64,000 nucleotides of DNA from Myxococcales bacterium 68-20 (GTDB lineage Bacteria; Myxococcota_A; Polyangia; Polyangiales; Polyangiaceae). Below, in pieces: positions 1-9,793 of this stretch (position 1 is the stretch's first letter; each line of letters begins with the position of its first letter). The notes beneath the pieces were generated by a model. The model was given only the letters and a program-made list of their open reading frames with translations. It did not search any database and had not been told where the DNA came from. Position numbers and translations under genes: made by a program. Location: contig MKVQ01000036.1 in NCBI GenBank assembly GCA_001899635.1, forward strand, positions 88,368 to 152,367. Direction: 5' to 3'.

Positions 1-865
1 TCCCGCCCATGCCGATGATGCGGTTCTTCGTGAGCTGCGTGTCCTGGATCGCGAGCGCCGGGGCTTCGAGGGTTCCCTGGAGACCTTGCGCCCAGACGCC
101 TCGCTCGCGGTTCTCCGCGATCGTCGAGGCCTTGATGAGACCTCGCGTGCTCTTGCCGTCGAAGAGCACCCCCGTGCCCTCGTTCTTCTCGACCGTGACG
201 CCGTCGAGCGTCAGCTTCGCCCCGCCCGCAGCGACGACGCCCACGCCGGAGGAGAGCGACGTGCCTCCGTTCTCTCCCACGCGCCCGCCCGTCATCGTCA
301 CCTCGACGCCTTCACCCTGCGCGTAGAGGCCGTACGTGCTCTTCTCGATCGCGACGTTCTCGAGCGTCGCGGTCGATCCGCCCTCGGTGGTGGGAAGGAC
401 GGCGACCGCCGCCTTCTTGGCGCCGGTGACCTTCACGTCGAAGAGCCTCACGGAGCGTGCGACGATCGCGATGCCGGTGCCCGGCGCGTCGAGCAGATCG
501 AAGTTGCCGAGCTGCGCCTTGTCTCCGGTGACGCTGATCGCGCCGAGCGCGCCGACAGCGCCGGTCGTGACCGTGAGGGCGGCGCGGCTCCCCTTCGCGC
601 CCACCAGCGTGACGTCGTGGCCGACGACCACGGGTACGGTCGACGTCACGCTGCCCGTGAGGACGACGCATCCGCCTGCCCCGACGTTCAAGAGACCGGA
701 GACGAGGGACTTCTCGTCCGTCGCCGAGACGACCTTGGCGCACGCGACACCATCGGGCGGCGAGCTCGTGACCGTGTCGTCGTCCGAGCCGCATCCGGTC
801 GCGAAGCCCGATGCGAGGATCCCGGACAGAAGGAGGACGGCGGGGACGAGGGGCGTTCGTACCAT
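1..865 (-). CDS. Beta-helix repeat lipoprotein, C-terminus outside window
   Basis: The reading frame begins with ATG at 865 and runs off the left edge after about 288 codons. The N-terminus is a lipoprotein signal peptide ending in FATGC, so Cys25 is the likely lipidated residue. An acidic Ser/Asp linker follows. The rest shows irregular repeats of short hydrophobic strands with Asn, Gly and Thr turns (for example LTLDGVTVEKNEGTGVLF), which is typical of right-handed parallel beta-helix proteins. It starts 15 bp after the stop of the kinase gene and is probably co-transcribed with it. Its ligand or substrate cannot be told from the sequence. A surface-exposed or periplasmic lipoprotein is inferred. 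Confidence 0.8.
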   Translation of the reverse strand, partial: MVRTPLVPAVLLLSGILASGFATGCGSDDDTVTSSPPDGVACAKVVSATDEKSLVSGLLNVGAGGCVVLTGSVTSTVPVVVGHDVTLVGAKGSRAALTVTTGAVGALGAISVTGDKAQLGNFDLLDAPGTGIAIVARSVRLFDVKVTGAKKAAVAVLPTTEGGSTATLENVAIEKSTYGLYAQGEGVEVTMTGGRVGENGGTSLSSGVGVVAAGGAKLTLDGVTVEKNEGTGVLFDGKSTRGLIKASTIAENRERGVWAQGLQGTLEAPALAIQDTQLTKNRIIGMGG

Positions 866-880
866 GCGGGCAGAGACTTT

Positions 881-3800
881 CTACGCGTCGACTGTGGCGT
901 TGCTTCCCTGACCAAAACGCTTTGCCACGGATTCCGCCGCGTTCTTCTGGCCGAGGCCGAGCAGCCTCGCACAGGCCTCTTCCTTGTGCCATCTGGCCTG
1001 TTCGAACGCCTCACGGCTCCTCGTCTCGTGGAGCCTGGCGAGGAAGGCGTCCATCGCGGTCGCGTGGGCCAGGGCCACGAACATCGCGTTCTGCGATCGC
1101 TCGGCCGCTTCGACGGCGGCACGCGCACGCTCGACGGCTGCATCGACGTTCACGCGGGCGAGCTCGACTTCCGCCAGCGCACGCGCGCTGTCGGCGAGCA
1201 CGTCCAGGTACCCGCCCTCTTCGGCGAGCCGGCAGGCGCGATCGAGCTCGGAGGCAGCGACCTCGTGCTCGCCGAGCGCGAGCTTGACCTGTCCGAGGTT
1301 CGAATGACCGATCGCCTCGCGTGCGAGCCATCGCGCCTTCTTGGCCGCCGCGAGCGCGCGCTCGTAGTAGAGCGCCGCCGCCGGGAAGTCTCCGCGAGTG
1401 TACGCGACGCCGCCGAGGTTCACGAAGCCATCGGGCATCCCTTGGATGTCGCCTCCGAGCTCGCGCAGCTCGAGCGCCGCCTTGTAGGCCTCCTCGGCCT
1501 TCCCGAGGTCGCCCCCGTGGAAGTGGATCGCGCCCTCGGCGTCCTTGAGGCGCGCCATCGCCACATGCCAGCTCGCGTCACGCACGTGGAGCTCACGCCC
1601 GACGCGGATGCCCTCCTCGACGTCGACCTTCGCGCCATCACGATCGCCGCGCGACGAGCGCTGGAATGCGCGCGCGGCGTGGACGCGCATGTGGAGCAGG
1701 CTGGGAGGCTGCACCTTGCATGTCTCGGCGGCGCGGCCGAGGAGATCGATCGACTCGTCGATGCGGCCATACTCCTTCAGCACGAGCCCGCGCTCGAGGA
1801 GGAGCCATCCATGAACGGCGTCCTCGCCACCAACCCCGGCCGCGCGGAGATCCTCCTCGGCGGCGTCGAGCGAACGGAGCGCGTCTTCGAAGCGACCCGT
1901 GCGCGCCTCGGCGGCAGCGCGCTCGCGCAGCACGCCGGCGCGTGAGATCCGCTCGTCGGAGCTCGTCTCGTCCTTCCACAGCTCGGAGACGCGCTCGAAG
2001 AAGCCGATCGCTTCCGGATACGCGCAGACGCCGACGGCTTGGCGGGCGGCGTTGAGGAAGAGGCGGCGCGCGCGCGGGCGATCGCCGGCGGCCTCGAGAT
2101 GCTGCGCGAGGTTCGCCTGCCCGCCCTCCCAGAGCTCGCCGCTTCCCGAGAGCCAGTCGGCGACCTTGCGATGAAGCACCACCGACTGCGCGCGCGGGAC
2201 GAGCTCGTAGGCGGCATCGCAGAGCGCCTGCGTCGCGAAGGACAGCTCGCGCTCCCCCGACACGCTCGACGTCGGCTGCGCCTTTATGAGCTCGCGCGAG
2301 CGGAGCGTGTCGAGGCTCGTCATGAGCTCGTCTCTCGGCACGTCGGGGAGGAGCTCACCGAGGACACCGACCCAGAACACGCGCCCGACGACGGAGGCGA
2401 CCTTGAGGATCTCCTTGTGCGCAGGGAGGAGGCCATCGAGACGCGCCTGGAGGACGCCGCGGACCGTGTCGGGGAGATCGAGCTTCGCCGATCGGTTCTT
2501 GTCCCATTTGATCGGGACGTGCTGGTCGTCGACCCAGAGCGCACCGCGATCGACCAGCAGGCGCACGAGCTCCTTGCACAGCTCCGGGTTGCCCTCCGCG
2601 CGGCGGATGATCTCGCGCTTCACGTCGCGCGGGAAGCTCGGCACCTGACGGAACAGGTCGTCGAGGAACCGCTCCATCACGTCTTCGCCGAAGGGCTGGA
2701 GGTCGATCCTGGTCCGCACGTCCGCGCCGGAGAGCCAGGCAGGTACGTGCTCGCTCGACTCCGGTCGCGACGAGACCAACAGGAACACGCGCTCGCGGCG
2801 GAGCGATCGAATGAGGTACTGGAGGAGCTCGAGCGAGCTCTGGTCGCTCCACTGCACCTGCTCGGCGAGCATCACGACGGGCCTACTCCTGGCCAGCCTG
2901 CGGACCCAATCGGCGAACGCGCTGATGGTCCGCGTCGCGTCGGTGGAGAGCTCGGTCTCGAGGAGCGGAAGGGCCGGCGTGGGAGCGACGAGATCGGCGA
3001 GCAAGCGGCCCGCGTCGCGGCCGTCTTCGATCTCGTTCGCGTCCCACGCATTCGCGACGGCGTCGACGACGCGCGCACGCACGGCCTCGGGAGACTCGTC
3101 GACGCGCACGTTGAAGCGCGCACGGAGCATCTTGCCGACGAAGCCGAGCGGAGCGACGCCGAGCACACGCGTCGCATGAAGGATGTGGGGAGAAGACTCG
3201 CGCGCGCCGAGGGCGATCCGAAGCTGCTTCAGGAGGTGCCCCTTGCCGAGGCCCATCTCGCCGACGATCTCGGCGACGCGCAGCGCCCCCGAGACCTCCA
3301 CTGCCTCGTAGAGGCGGAGCAGCAGCGCGAGCTCCGCCTGCCTCGCGAAGAACGGCGTGCCGGAAGCGCTCCTGAGGCGCACGGAGCTCGCGGGCTCGTC
3401 GTCACGCTCACCCGCGACGCGGAAGACGGGCAGCGGATCGCCGTCGCTCTTGAGCTGGATCGGCTGCGTACTCACGAGCTCGAAGTGATCGTGGACGAGG
3501 CGCTCGGTGGGGCCGCCCACGAGGACCTCGCCGGGCTGCGCCCCCGACTCGATGCGGCTCGCGAGGTTGACCGTCGCGCCCATGATGTCGGGCACCGCTC
3601 GCGTTCCCGCACCGACCGAGCCGACCATCACGAGCCCGGTGTTCACGCCGACGCGAAGCGCGACGTCGTGATGACCACGCGCGCGTGCGACCTCGCGGAT
3701 GCGTCCGGTCATCGCGATGGCGGCACGCACCGCGCGCACCGCGTCGTCTTCGTGCGCGACGGGCACGCCGAAGACGGCCATGACCTTGTCGCCGATGTAC

Positions 3801-5068
3801 TTGAGGACCGTCCCGCCCTCGCGCTCGACCTCGCGCGCGAGCGGCTCGAAGAAGGCCTTCGCGAGCTCGTGGACGCTGTCGGGCTCGAGGTCGCTCGACA
3901 GCGCGCTGAACCCGACGATGTCTGCGAAGAGCACCGTCGCGAGCTTGCGCTCCTCCGCCCACCGGCCGCTCCCGACGGCCGATCGAGGAGGCTGCGAGCC
4001 CAGGCCCGAAGTCGACGGCGACCCGCTCGGGAGCAACACACCCGAATCTCCGGCGCCTGTCGACGTCGGCGACCGTGAAGCCGGGAGCGCGGCCCGCAGC
4101 GCGCTCTGCATCGCGCGCGCGTTCGGCCAGCGGTCTTCTTTCTTGAACGCGAGCGCGCGGTCGACGACGTCTACGAGAGCCTTCGGCGCGTCCGGCGCCA
4201 CCTGCGCCAGCGACTTCGCCTGCGCCGTGGCGGCCGCGATCACCACCTCCATGTGCGTCTTCGCGTCGTGGACGATGCGCCCGGACACGAGCATGAACAG
4301 GGTCGCGCCGACCGCCCAGATGTCGCTCGCTGCGTCGACGTCGTCCGTACGCCCGAGCGCTTGCTCCGGCGGCATGAACGCAGGTGTACCGATGGTGACT
4401 CCCGTGCGCGTCCGCAGATGGGGCGAGGACACCTCGTCGGGAGGGAGGTCATCGACACCGCTCGTCGTGCGGAGGCGCGCGATGCCGAAGTCGAGCACCT
4501 TCACGAGGCTCGGCGCGGCGGCCGAAGCTCTGGTCAGGAAGACGTTCTCCGGCTTCACATCGCGATGGACGATGCCCGACGCATGCGCGGCCACGAGCAC
4601 GTCGAGCAGGCCATCCCCGAGGAGCGCCACGTCCTCGAACGGCAGCCGGCCCCCGAGCCGGCGGAGCCGCGCGTCTGCGGTCTCGCCTTCGAGCAGCTCC
4701 ATGACGAGAAACGCAGCGCCGTCCTCGGTCTCGTCGTCGTCGAGCACCCGCACGACGCCGGAATGGTTCACCGCATTCGCGACGTACCCCTCCCGCGCGA
4801 ACCGCGCCCGGATGTCGCCGAGCATGGAGAGCTGCGGGTGCAGGATCTTCAGCGCGACACGGCTTCCGTTGCGGTGCGTGGCGGCATAGACCGCGCCCAT
4901 TCCGCCGACGCCGAGGAGCTTGTCGACGCGCCACTTGCCCCGGATGCGGGTGCCCACGCGCGCCTGCGCAACGTCGCTGAGGCTCGGGTGAATGGGAGGC
5001 ACGGCCAGCTCGCTCGGTTCTCTCGATCGCCACGTCGTGGAGACGCCGCACGAGGATACCACGAGCAC
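881..5068 (-). CDS. Ser/Thr protein kinase - nucleotide cyclase - AAA ATPase - TPR fusion protein
   Basis: This 1395-residue cytoplasmic signalling protein joins four modules. A Hanks-type kinase (about 45-330) has the glycine loop GVGGMG at 53-58, Lys74, HRD at 168-170 and DFG at 193-195. A class III nucleotide cyclase domain (about 375-550) has FADIVGFS with Asp383 and YIGDKVM with Asp427, the usual metal-binding aspartates. An ATPase domain follows, with a degenerate Walker A (GEMGLGKGH, about 603-611). Helical repeats resembling TPRs fill about 1000-1390. The order kinase-cyclase-ATPase-TPR is known in myxobacteria; the signal and the target are unknown. A GTG at 5068 preceded by GGAAGGGG is taken as the start, but GTG at 5002 is a good alternative because the kinase domain begins only at about residue 45. 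It is followed closely by the beta-helix lipoprotein gene. Confidence 0.9.
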   Translation of the reverse strand: MLVVSSCGVSTTWRSREPSELAVPPIHPSLSDVAQARVGTRIRGKWRVDKLLGVGGMGAVYAATHRNGSRVALKILHPQLSMLGDIRARFAREGYVANAVNHSGVVRVLDDDETEDGAAFLVMELLEGETADARLRRLGGRLPFEDVALLGDGLLDVLVAAHASGIVHRDVKPENVFLTRASAAAPSLVKVLDFGIARLRTTSGVDDLPPDEVSSPHLRTRTGVTIGTPAFMPPEQALGRTDDVDAASDIWAVGATLFMLVSGRIVHDAKTHMEVVIAAATAQAKSLAQVAPDAPKALVDVVDRALAFKKEDRWPNARAMQSALRAALPASRSPTSTGAGDSGVLLPSGSPSTSGLGSQPPRSAVGSGRWAEERKLATVLFADIVGFSALSSDLEPDSVHELAKAFFEPLAREVEREGGTVLKYIGDKVMAVFGVPVAHEDDAVRAVRAAIAMTGRIREVARARGHHDVALRVGVNTGLVMVGSVGAGTRAVPDIMGATVNLASRIESGAQPGEVLVGGPTERLVHDHFELVSTQPIQLKSDGDPLPVFRVAGERDDEPASSVRLRSASGTPFFARQAELALLLRLYEAVEVSGALRVAEIVGEMGLGKGHLLKQLRIALGARESSPHILHATRVLGVAPLGFVGKMLRARFNVRVDESPEAVRARVVDAVANAWDANEIEDGRDAGRLLADLVAPTPALPLLETELSTDATRTISAFADWVRRLARSRPVVMLAEQVQWSDQSSLELLQYLIRSLRRERVFLLVSSRPESSEHVPAWLSGADVRTRIDLQPFGEDVMERFLDDLFRQVPSFPRDVKREIIRRAEGNPELCKELVRLLVDRGALWVDDQHVPIKWDKNRSAKLDLPDTVRGVLQARLDGLLPAHKEILKVASVVGRVFWVGVLGELLPDVPRDELMTSLDTLRSRELIKAQPTSSVSGERELSFATQALCDAAYELVPRAQSVVLHRKVADWLSGSGELWEGGQANLAQHLEAAGDRPRARRLFLNAARQAVGVCAYPEAIGFFERVSELWKDETSSDERISRAGVLRERAAAEARTGRFEDALRSLDAAEEDLRAAGVGGEDAVHGWLLLERGLVLKEYGRIDESIDLLGRAAETCKVQPPSLLHMRVHAARAFQRSSRGDRDGAKVDVEEGIRVGRELHVRDASWHVAMARLKDAEGAIHFHGGDLGKAEEAYKAALELRELGGDIQGMPDGFVNLGGVAYTRGDFPAAALYYERALAAAKKARWLAREAIGHSNLGQVKLALGEHEVAASELDRACRLAEEGGYLDVLADSARALAEVELARVNVDAAVERARAAVEAAERSQNAMFVALAHATAMDAFLARLHETRSREAFEQARWHKEEACARLLGLGQKNAAESVAKRFGQGSNATVDA

Positions 5069-5184
5069 CTCGCCCCTTCCGACGCCACCCGCTCGTTCCC
5101 GAACCTCGCGTGGACTCCCATGTCATCGAGCAGCGACGCGAGCGCGATCGTTGCTCGACGATCGCGGCGCTCCCTCGATGCTGG

Positions 5185-6303
5185 TCAGGCCTGGCCGGGC
5201 GTCGTGCTCTTCGCGCTGAGCTGCACCGCAGGCACCGCCGCCCCGCTCGCCTCCGACGTCACCTCGTCGGGGAACGCCTTGAGCTCCTCGCTCACGCGTC
5301 GCACGTACTGCTGCTTGACGTGGAACGGCAAGAACGCGCTCTTGAACCCGGACAGGATGATCTGCTTCAGGTCCGACATCGAGAAGCCCATCACCTTGTG
5401 ACAGAGCCACAGCTCCTTCGAGACGGTGGTGTCGGTGACGAGGCGGTTGTCGGTGTTCACGGTCACCCGGAGACCGAGGTTCTTGTAAAGCTTGATCGGG
5501 TGGCTCGCGAGATCGCGGATGGCGCCGGTCTGCACGTTCGACGACGGGCAGCACTCGAGGCTGATGCGGTGATCGTTGACGTAGTGGAGCAGGTCGCCGT
5601 CCTCGCGAAGGCGGCAGCCATGACCGATGCGATGCGCGCCGCAGACGTGGATCGCCTGGTGGATCGACTCGGGGCCGTATGCCTCGCCAGCGTGGATGGT
5701 GACGTTGATGTTGTTGTCGCGAACGAGCTGGAACGCCGCGCGATGATGCTTGGCCGGGTGATCGTACTCGGCGCCCGCGAGGTCGTAGCCGACGACGCCG
5801 CGATTCTTGTACGCGACCGCGAGCTCCGCCATCTCGAGCGAGCTCTCGGGTGACACGTTGCGGATCCCGCAGATGATGACGTTCGACTCGATGCCGTACT
5901 CGTCCTGCGCCGCGCGGAGTCCCTCGAGCACCGCCTCGACGACGTTGGTGAGCTTCAAGCCTCGACGCGTGTGCAGCATCGGCGAGTAGCGCACCTCCAT
6001 GTAGCGGACGTTCTCGCGCGCCGCGTCCTCGGCCAGCTCGTAGGCTGCGCGGGTGAGTGACTCGGCGGTCTGGAGCACGCGGAGCGTCACGTCGAACGCC
6101 TTCAGATACTCGACCAGCGAGCCGCAGTTCATCCCGAGGTTCATGGCCTTGCGAAGGCCGTCCTCGTCGTTCGCCGGCAGCTCGATCCTGCCTTTTTCCG
6201 CGAGATCCAGGATGGTCGCGATGCGGAGCGAGCCGTCGAGGTGGACGTGGAGGTCCGTCTTCGGGAGCTTCTGGATGATCTCGAGGGGAAGCGTGGGCGA
6301 CAT
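5185..6303 (-). CDS. add: Adenosine deaminase family protein
   Basis: The 372-residue product matches the metal-dependent adenosine deaminase fold, which converts adenosine to inosine in purine salvage. Zinc ligands and catalytic residues are visible: HVH at 19-21 in the TDLHVHLDGSL motif, HAGE at 204-207, the HRIGHG motif with His228, and NTDN at 283-286. The last carries Asp-Asn where many enzymes have Asp-Asp, a variant seen in other bacterial deaminases. ATG at 6303 gives the normal N-terminus two turns before the metal motif; upstream in-frame sequence is GC-rich noise. It lies 116 bp upstream of the kinase gene on the same strand, so the two may be expressed together. It could act on a related purine such as adenine. 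Confidence 0.9.
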   Translation of the reverse strand: MSPTLPLEIIQKLPKTDLHVHLDGSLRIATILDLAEKGRIELPANDEDGLRKAMNLGMNCGSLVEYLKAFDVTLRVLQTAESLTRAAYELAEDAARENVRYMEVRYSPMLHTRRGLKLTNVVEAVLEGLRAAQDEYGIESNVIICGIRNVSPESSLEMAELAVAYKNRGVVGYDLAGAEYDHPAKHHRAAFQLVRDNNINVTIHAGEAYGPESIHQAIHVCGAHRIGHGCRLREDGDLLHYVNDHRISLECCPSSNVQTGAIRDLASHPIKLYKNLGLRVTVNTDNRLVTDTTVSKELWLCHKVMGFSMSDLKQIILSGFKSAFLPFHVKQQYVRRVSEELKAFPDEVTSEASGAAVPAVQLSAKSTTPGQA

Positions 6304-6429
6304 GTCCGTGCATATCACGGCCCAGTCCCCCCAAGGAATGCTGCACACATGTTGCGGCCCGATCCGTGTCATCCTTCGGCTCGGTGCGGCCTTGCTCGCG
6401 GGGCGGCTGCTCGCTCTCGACCACGCCTC

Positions 6430-7251
6430 ATGTACCGCCAGCACGCTCGTTTCAAGAAGCCGCCGACGCTGATCGAGTACCGGACTCGCTGGTTTCGTCC
6501 GTGGCTCATCATCGTCGGCCTCGGCCTGTTCGTGGGCGGGCTCGTGGCGGTCGGCGGGCACCATGCGACCCTGCTCTCCTGCTCGCGGGCCGGAGACGAG
6601 CGCGGCTCGTGCCACGTGCGGCGCTACGCGCTGGTCGGATCGCTGGACCTCGACATCTTCGCGGACCACATCGCCACGCTCGACGTGAAGATCCGCACCG
6701 GCTCGAAGGGTGGCAAGTACGCCAACGTGTACCTGGTCACGACCCCATCGAGCGGCTACGGGGTCATCGACGTCGAGAGCGGCACGTGGGGCAACATCAA
6801 TCCCGAGCGAGCCCTCGACGCCCGAGCGCGCATCGACGCCTTCAAGGTCGGTAGGATCCAGGCGTTCGAGACATGGCTGACGCCCGGGTTCAACACCCTC
6901 GCGCTGACGATCATGGGGCTCGTCCTCCTCGGGCTCGGCGGCACGATCCTCCGCGACCAGATTCGTCAGATTCTCCCGATCCGCATCGTCGTGGATCACG
7001 CACGCGAGGTCGTCGTCCTCTCGCAGCACGAAGTGCCCTTCGACGAGATCGACGACGTCACCGTCGAGCTCGGTCGCGCGCACTACTGGTCGAGCGGCAA
7101 GAACGAGTACATCCCCGGCCACCGCGTCGTCGTGGTCCGGAAGTTCGGCGACGACATCCCTGCAACGAAGGACTTCCGCGCCGGCGACCACCAAGTGCAC
7201 GACGGAGCCCGCAAGGCGCTCCTGCGCGCGCTCGGGCGAGACCCGAGCTGA
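6430..7251 (+). CDS. Hypothetical membrane protein with two transmembrane segments
   Basis: The 273-residue product is not recognised. A hydrophobic segment at about 25-43 is followed by an extracytoplasmic region of roughly 110 residues containing two cysteines (51 and 61). A second hydrophobic segment lies at about 157-175, and then comes a C-terminal domain of about 95 residues rich in beta-strand-like sequence. The arrangement resembles bacterial proteins with a small membrane-proximal PH-like domain, but no motif proves this. ATG at 6430 is chosen because it places positively charged residues just before the first membrane segment. The gene is divergent from the adenosine deaminase gene, 126 bp away, so the intervening DNA should hold both promoters. 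Confidence 0.7.
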   Translation: MYRQHARFKKPPTLIEYRTRWFRPWLIIVGLGLFVGGLVAVGGHHATLLSCSRAGDERGSCHVRRYALVGSLDLDIFADHIATLDVKIRTGSKGGKYANVYLVTTPSSGYGVIDVESGTWGNINPERALDARARIDAFKVGRIQAFETWLTPGFNTLALTIMGLVLLGLGGTILRDQIRQILPIRIVVDHAREVVVLSQHEVPFDEIDDVTVELGRAHYWSSGKNEYIPGHRVVVVRKFGDDIPATKDFRAGDHQVHDGARKALLRALGRDPS

Positions 7252-7460
7252 TGCCCCTGACGACGTAAGACGACGCGTCCGACACCCGCGCCTCGCACGC
7301 GTTCGACGTTCGAGTCGACATCGCATGTGTGCGTGTGCGCGTGTGCGCTCGCGGGAGCGCTGTGGCGTTCTCGCACGCCTCGTCCGCGCCTCGCGACGCG
7401 CGACGCCGATTGGGATCTCGGACCTCTCCCGAGCCTCGGACCCTCGTGCTAGGCCGGAGT

Positions 7461-9566
7461 GTGCACGGCGATCACGACCTCTTGAAGGCGCTCACGGTCG
7501 TGCTCGGCACGGCCGGCGCCGCGGCGCTTCTCTCGAAGCGCCTGCACCAGCCCGTCGTGCTGGGGTACATCGTCGCGGGTCTCGTCGTCGGCCCGAACGT
7601 CGGCGTCCCGCTCGTCGCCGATCCGGAGGTCGTGAGCACGCTGTCCGAGCTCGGCGTCGTGTTGCTCATGTTCTCGCTCGGGCTGGAATTCAGCCTTCGG
7701 AAGCTGATCCGCGTCGGCGCGGGGGTCGCCATCACGGCGATCATCCAGTGCAGCCTGCTCTTCTGGCTCGGCTTCACCGTCGGACGGGCCTTCGGCTGGA
7801 CGACGCTGGAGAGCCTCTTCACGGGCGCGATCCTCGCGATCTCGAGCACCACGATCATCGCGAAGGCGTTCGACGAGCAGGGGATCAAGGGACGGATGCG
7901 CGAGCTCGTCGTCGGCGTGCTCATCGTCGAGGACCTCATCGCCATCCTCCTCATGGCGACCCTCACCGCGGTGGCCAACGGCGCGGGTCTGTCCGCCGGC
8001 GCGCTCGCGAGCACCGCGGCGCGCCTCGCCGGGTTCCTCGTCGCCCTCGTGGTGCTCGGGCTCCTCGTCATTCCGCGCGCGACCCGGCGCATCACCGCCA
8101 TGAAGCGCCCCGAGGTCACGCTCGTGGCCAGCGTGGCAGTCTGCTTCGGGATCGCGCTGCTCGCCCGCGAGCTCGGCTACTCGGTCGCGCTCGGCGCCTT
8201 CCTCGCCGGCTCGCTGATCGCGGAGTCGGGAGAGGAGCTGGTCATCGAGCACCTCGTGCGCCCGGTGCGCGATCTGTTCGGAGCCGTCTTCTTCGTTTCG
8301 GTCGGCATGATGATGGACCCGAGCCTGATGGCGCAGCACTGGGTGCCGATCCTCGTCCTGACTGTGATCGTCGTCGTCGGGAAGATCGTGGGCGTCGGCC
8401 TGGGCGCGTTCCTCACCGGCAACGGCGCGCGAACGTCGATCCAGGCAGGCATGAGCCTCGCCCAGATCGGCGAGTTCTCATTCATCATCGCTGCGCTCGG
8501 GCTGTCACTCGGGGCGACGCGCGAGTTCATCTACCCCGTCGCCGTCGCGGTCTCGGCGATCACGACCCTCCTCACCCCCTGGCTCATCCGCGCATCGGTA
8601 CCGGTCGCGAGCTGGGTCGATCGGACGCTCCCAGGCCCGCTCCAGACACTGGTCTCGCTCTACGGGAGCTGGCTCGAGCACCTCCGGCCGAGCACCGAAG
8701 GTCCCGCGAGCACCCTCGCGATCCGGAGCCTCTTGAAGAGGCTCATCCTCGATGCCGTCGTGCTCGCGGTGATCGTCGTCGCCGGCGCGCTCGGCGCTCG
8801 CCACGCGCGCGCGTTCCTGGTCGCGCGGGATCTGATGCCGCCCGAGATCGCGGGGGCGATCACCATCGCGCTCGTCGCCCTCATCGCAGCGCCTTTCTGC
8901 ATCGGCATCGTTCGCGTCGGTCGCAAGCTCGGCACGACGCTGGCGGATCTCGCGCTCCCTCCGCCCCTGGAGAGCTCCCAGCTCGATCTCGCCGCTGCTG
9001 CTCGCCGCGCCCTCGTCGTGACATTGCAGCTCGCGATGATCCTGCTCGTCGGAGCTCCGTTCGTCGCGATCACCCAGCCCTTCCTTCCGGGTCTCCACGG
9101 CGCCGAGCTGTTCTTCGGCATCCTCGTCATCGTCGCGCTCGCTTCGTGGCGCAGCGCGCGAAACCTGGAAGGACACGTGCGCGCGGGCGCGCAGGTCATC
9201 GCCGAGCTGCTCTCTCGGCAGAGCCGCGAGCCCGCGATGACGGCGCCGGTTCCCGGTGGGCTCACCGTCGCCTTGCAGGGTTTAGGCGAGCCGATCGCGA
9301 TCGGCGTGTCGGAGGGCAGCCCAGCGGCAGAGCGGACGCTTTCCGAGCTGAACCTCCGCGGGCTCACCGGCGCCACCGTGCTCGCGATCACGCGCGGTGA
9401 CTCGGCGCTCCTCGTCCCCACGGCCGACGAGCGGCTTCACGCGGGCGACGTCCTCGCCGTGGCGGGCACACGCGAGGCGGTCGCGTCCGCACGGGCCCTG
9501 GTGACGGGGACCGAGCCCGCCGACGGGCCGAGCGGTGAGGACGAACCTCGAGACTCGACCGACTGA
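7461..9566 (+). CDS. CPA2-type cation/proton antiporter (Kef/YbaL-like) with C-terminal TrkA-C domain
   Basis: The 701-residue product has a Na+/H+ exchanger domain of about 12 membrane helices in the first 400 residues, with family signatures such as QPVVLGYIVAGLVVGP and MFSLGLEFSLRKL. It is expected to exchange K+ or Na+ for protons across the inner membrane. After it come about four additional hydrophobic segments (roughly 425-570). A TrkA-C/RCK-C-like domain lies near 610-690 and ends with the typical ADERLHAGDVLAVAG stretch. No TrkA-N nucleotide-binding domain is visible. GTG at 7461 follows a CCGGAG and begins the first helix at the expected distance; GTG at 7446 is an alternative. A GT-rich stretch at 7323-7350 lies upstream. 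Confidence 0.85.
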   Translation: MHGDHDLLKALTVVLGTAGAAALLSKRLHQPVVLGYIVAGLVVGPNVGVPLVADPEVVSTLSELGVVLLMFSLGLEFSLRKLIRVGAGVAITAIIQCSLLFWLGFTVGRAFGWTTLESLFTGAILAISSTTIIAKAFDEQGIKGRMRELVVGVLIVEDLIAILLMATLTAVANGAGLSAGALASTAARLAGFLVALVVLGLLVIPRATRRITAMKRPEVTLVASVAVCFGIALLARELGYSVALGAFLAGSLIAESGEELVIEHLVRPVRDLFGAVFFVSVGMMMDPSLMAQHWVPILVLTVIVVVGKIVGVGLGAFLTGNGARTSIQAGMSLAQIGEFSFIIAALGLSLGATREFIYPVAVAVSAITTLLTPWLIRASVPVASWVDRTLPGPLQTLVSLYGSWLEHLRPSTEGPASTLAIRSLLKRLILDAVVLAVIVVAGALGARHARAFLVARDLMPPEIAGAITIALVALIAAPFCIGIVRVGRKLGTTLADLALPPPLESSQLDLAAAARRALVVTLQLAMILLVGAPFVAITQPFLPGLHGAELFFGILVIVALASWRSARNLEGHVRAGAQVIAELLSRQSREPAMTAPVPGGLTVALQGLGEPIAIGVSEGSPAAERTLSELNLRGLTGATVLAITRGDSALLVPTADERLHAGDVLAVAGTREAVASARALVTGTEPADGPSGEDEPRDSTD

Positions 9567-9724
9567 GAACGCGAGCTGCTCATGCTCGGCCGTCGTCCGC
9601 TCCCATCAAAGTGAAGAAAGTGAGCCGGCCCTTCGAGCGCACGAGCTCCGCCTGGGCTCTACCGTCCGCGCGCCGATGATGTTCGTCGCGCTTTGTCTCC
9701 CCGATTGACAAGTCGCCGAACTGA

Positions 9725-9793
9725 ATGCACCCTCGCGCCGTGCGTATCGGACTCCATCATTGCCATCATCAGCACCACAACGGTGCCGGCTGA
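9725..9793 (+). CDS. hisL: Histidine-rich leader peptide of the his operon
   Basis: A 22-codon frame starts with ATG at 9725 (alternatively GTG at 9740) and ends with TGA at 9791-9793. It encodes seven histidines, six of them in the stretch HHCHHQHH at residues 11-18. It lies 113 bp upstream of hisG and immediately before hairpin-forming sequence. Runs of codons for the pathway's end product are the hallmark of ribosome-mediated attenuation, as known for hisL of enterobacteria. No convincing Shine-Dalgarno sequence is seen before the ATG, which lowers certainty about the exact start. Confidence 0.82.
   Translation: MHPRAVRIGLHHCHHQHHNGAG

Noticed and set aside
86..4078. Long open frames on the + strand opposite the lipoprotein and kinase genes.
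   Set aside because: They are antisense to convincing genes, rich in Arg, Asp and Glu, and have no motif; such frames are expected in very GC-rich DNA.
7323..7350. GT-rich run before the antiporter gene as a possible phase-variable repeat.
   Set aside because: The repeat is short and imperfect and lies outside the likely coding region.
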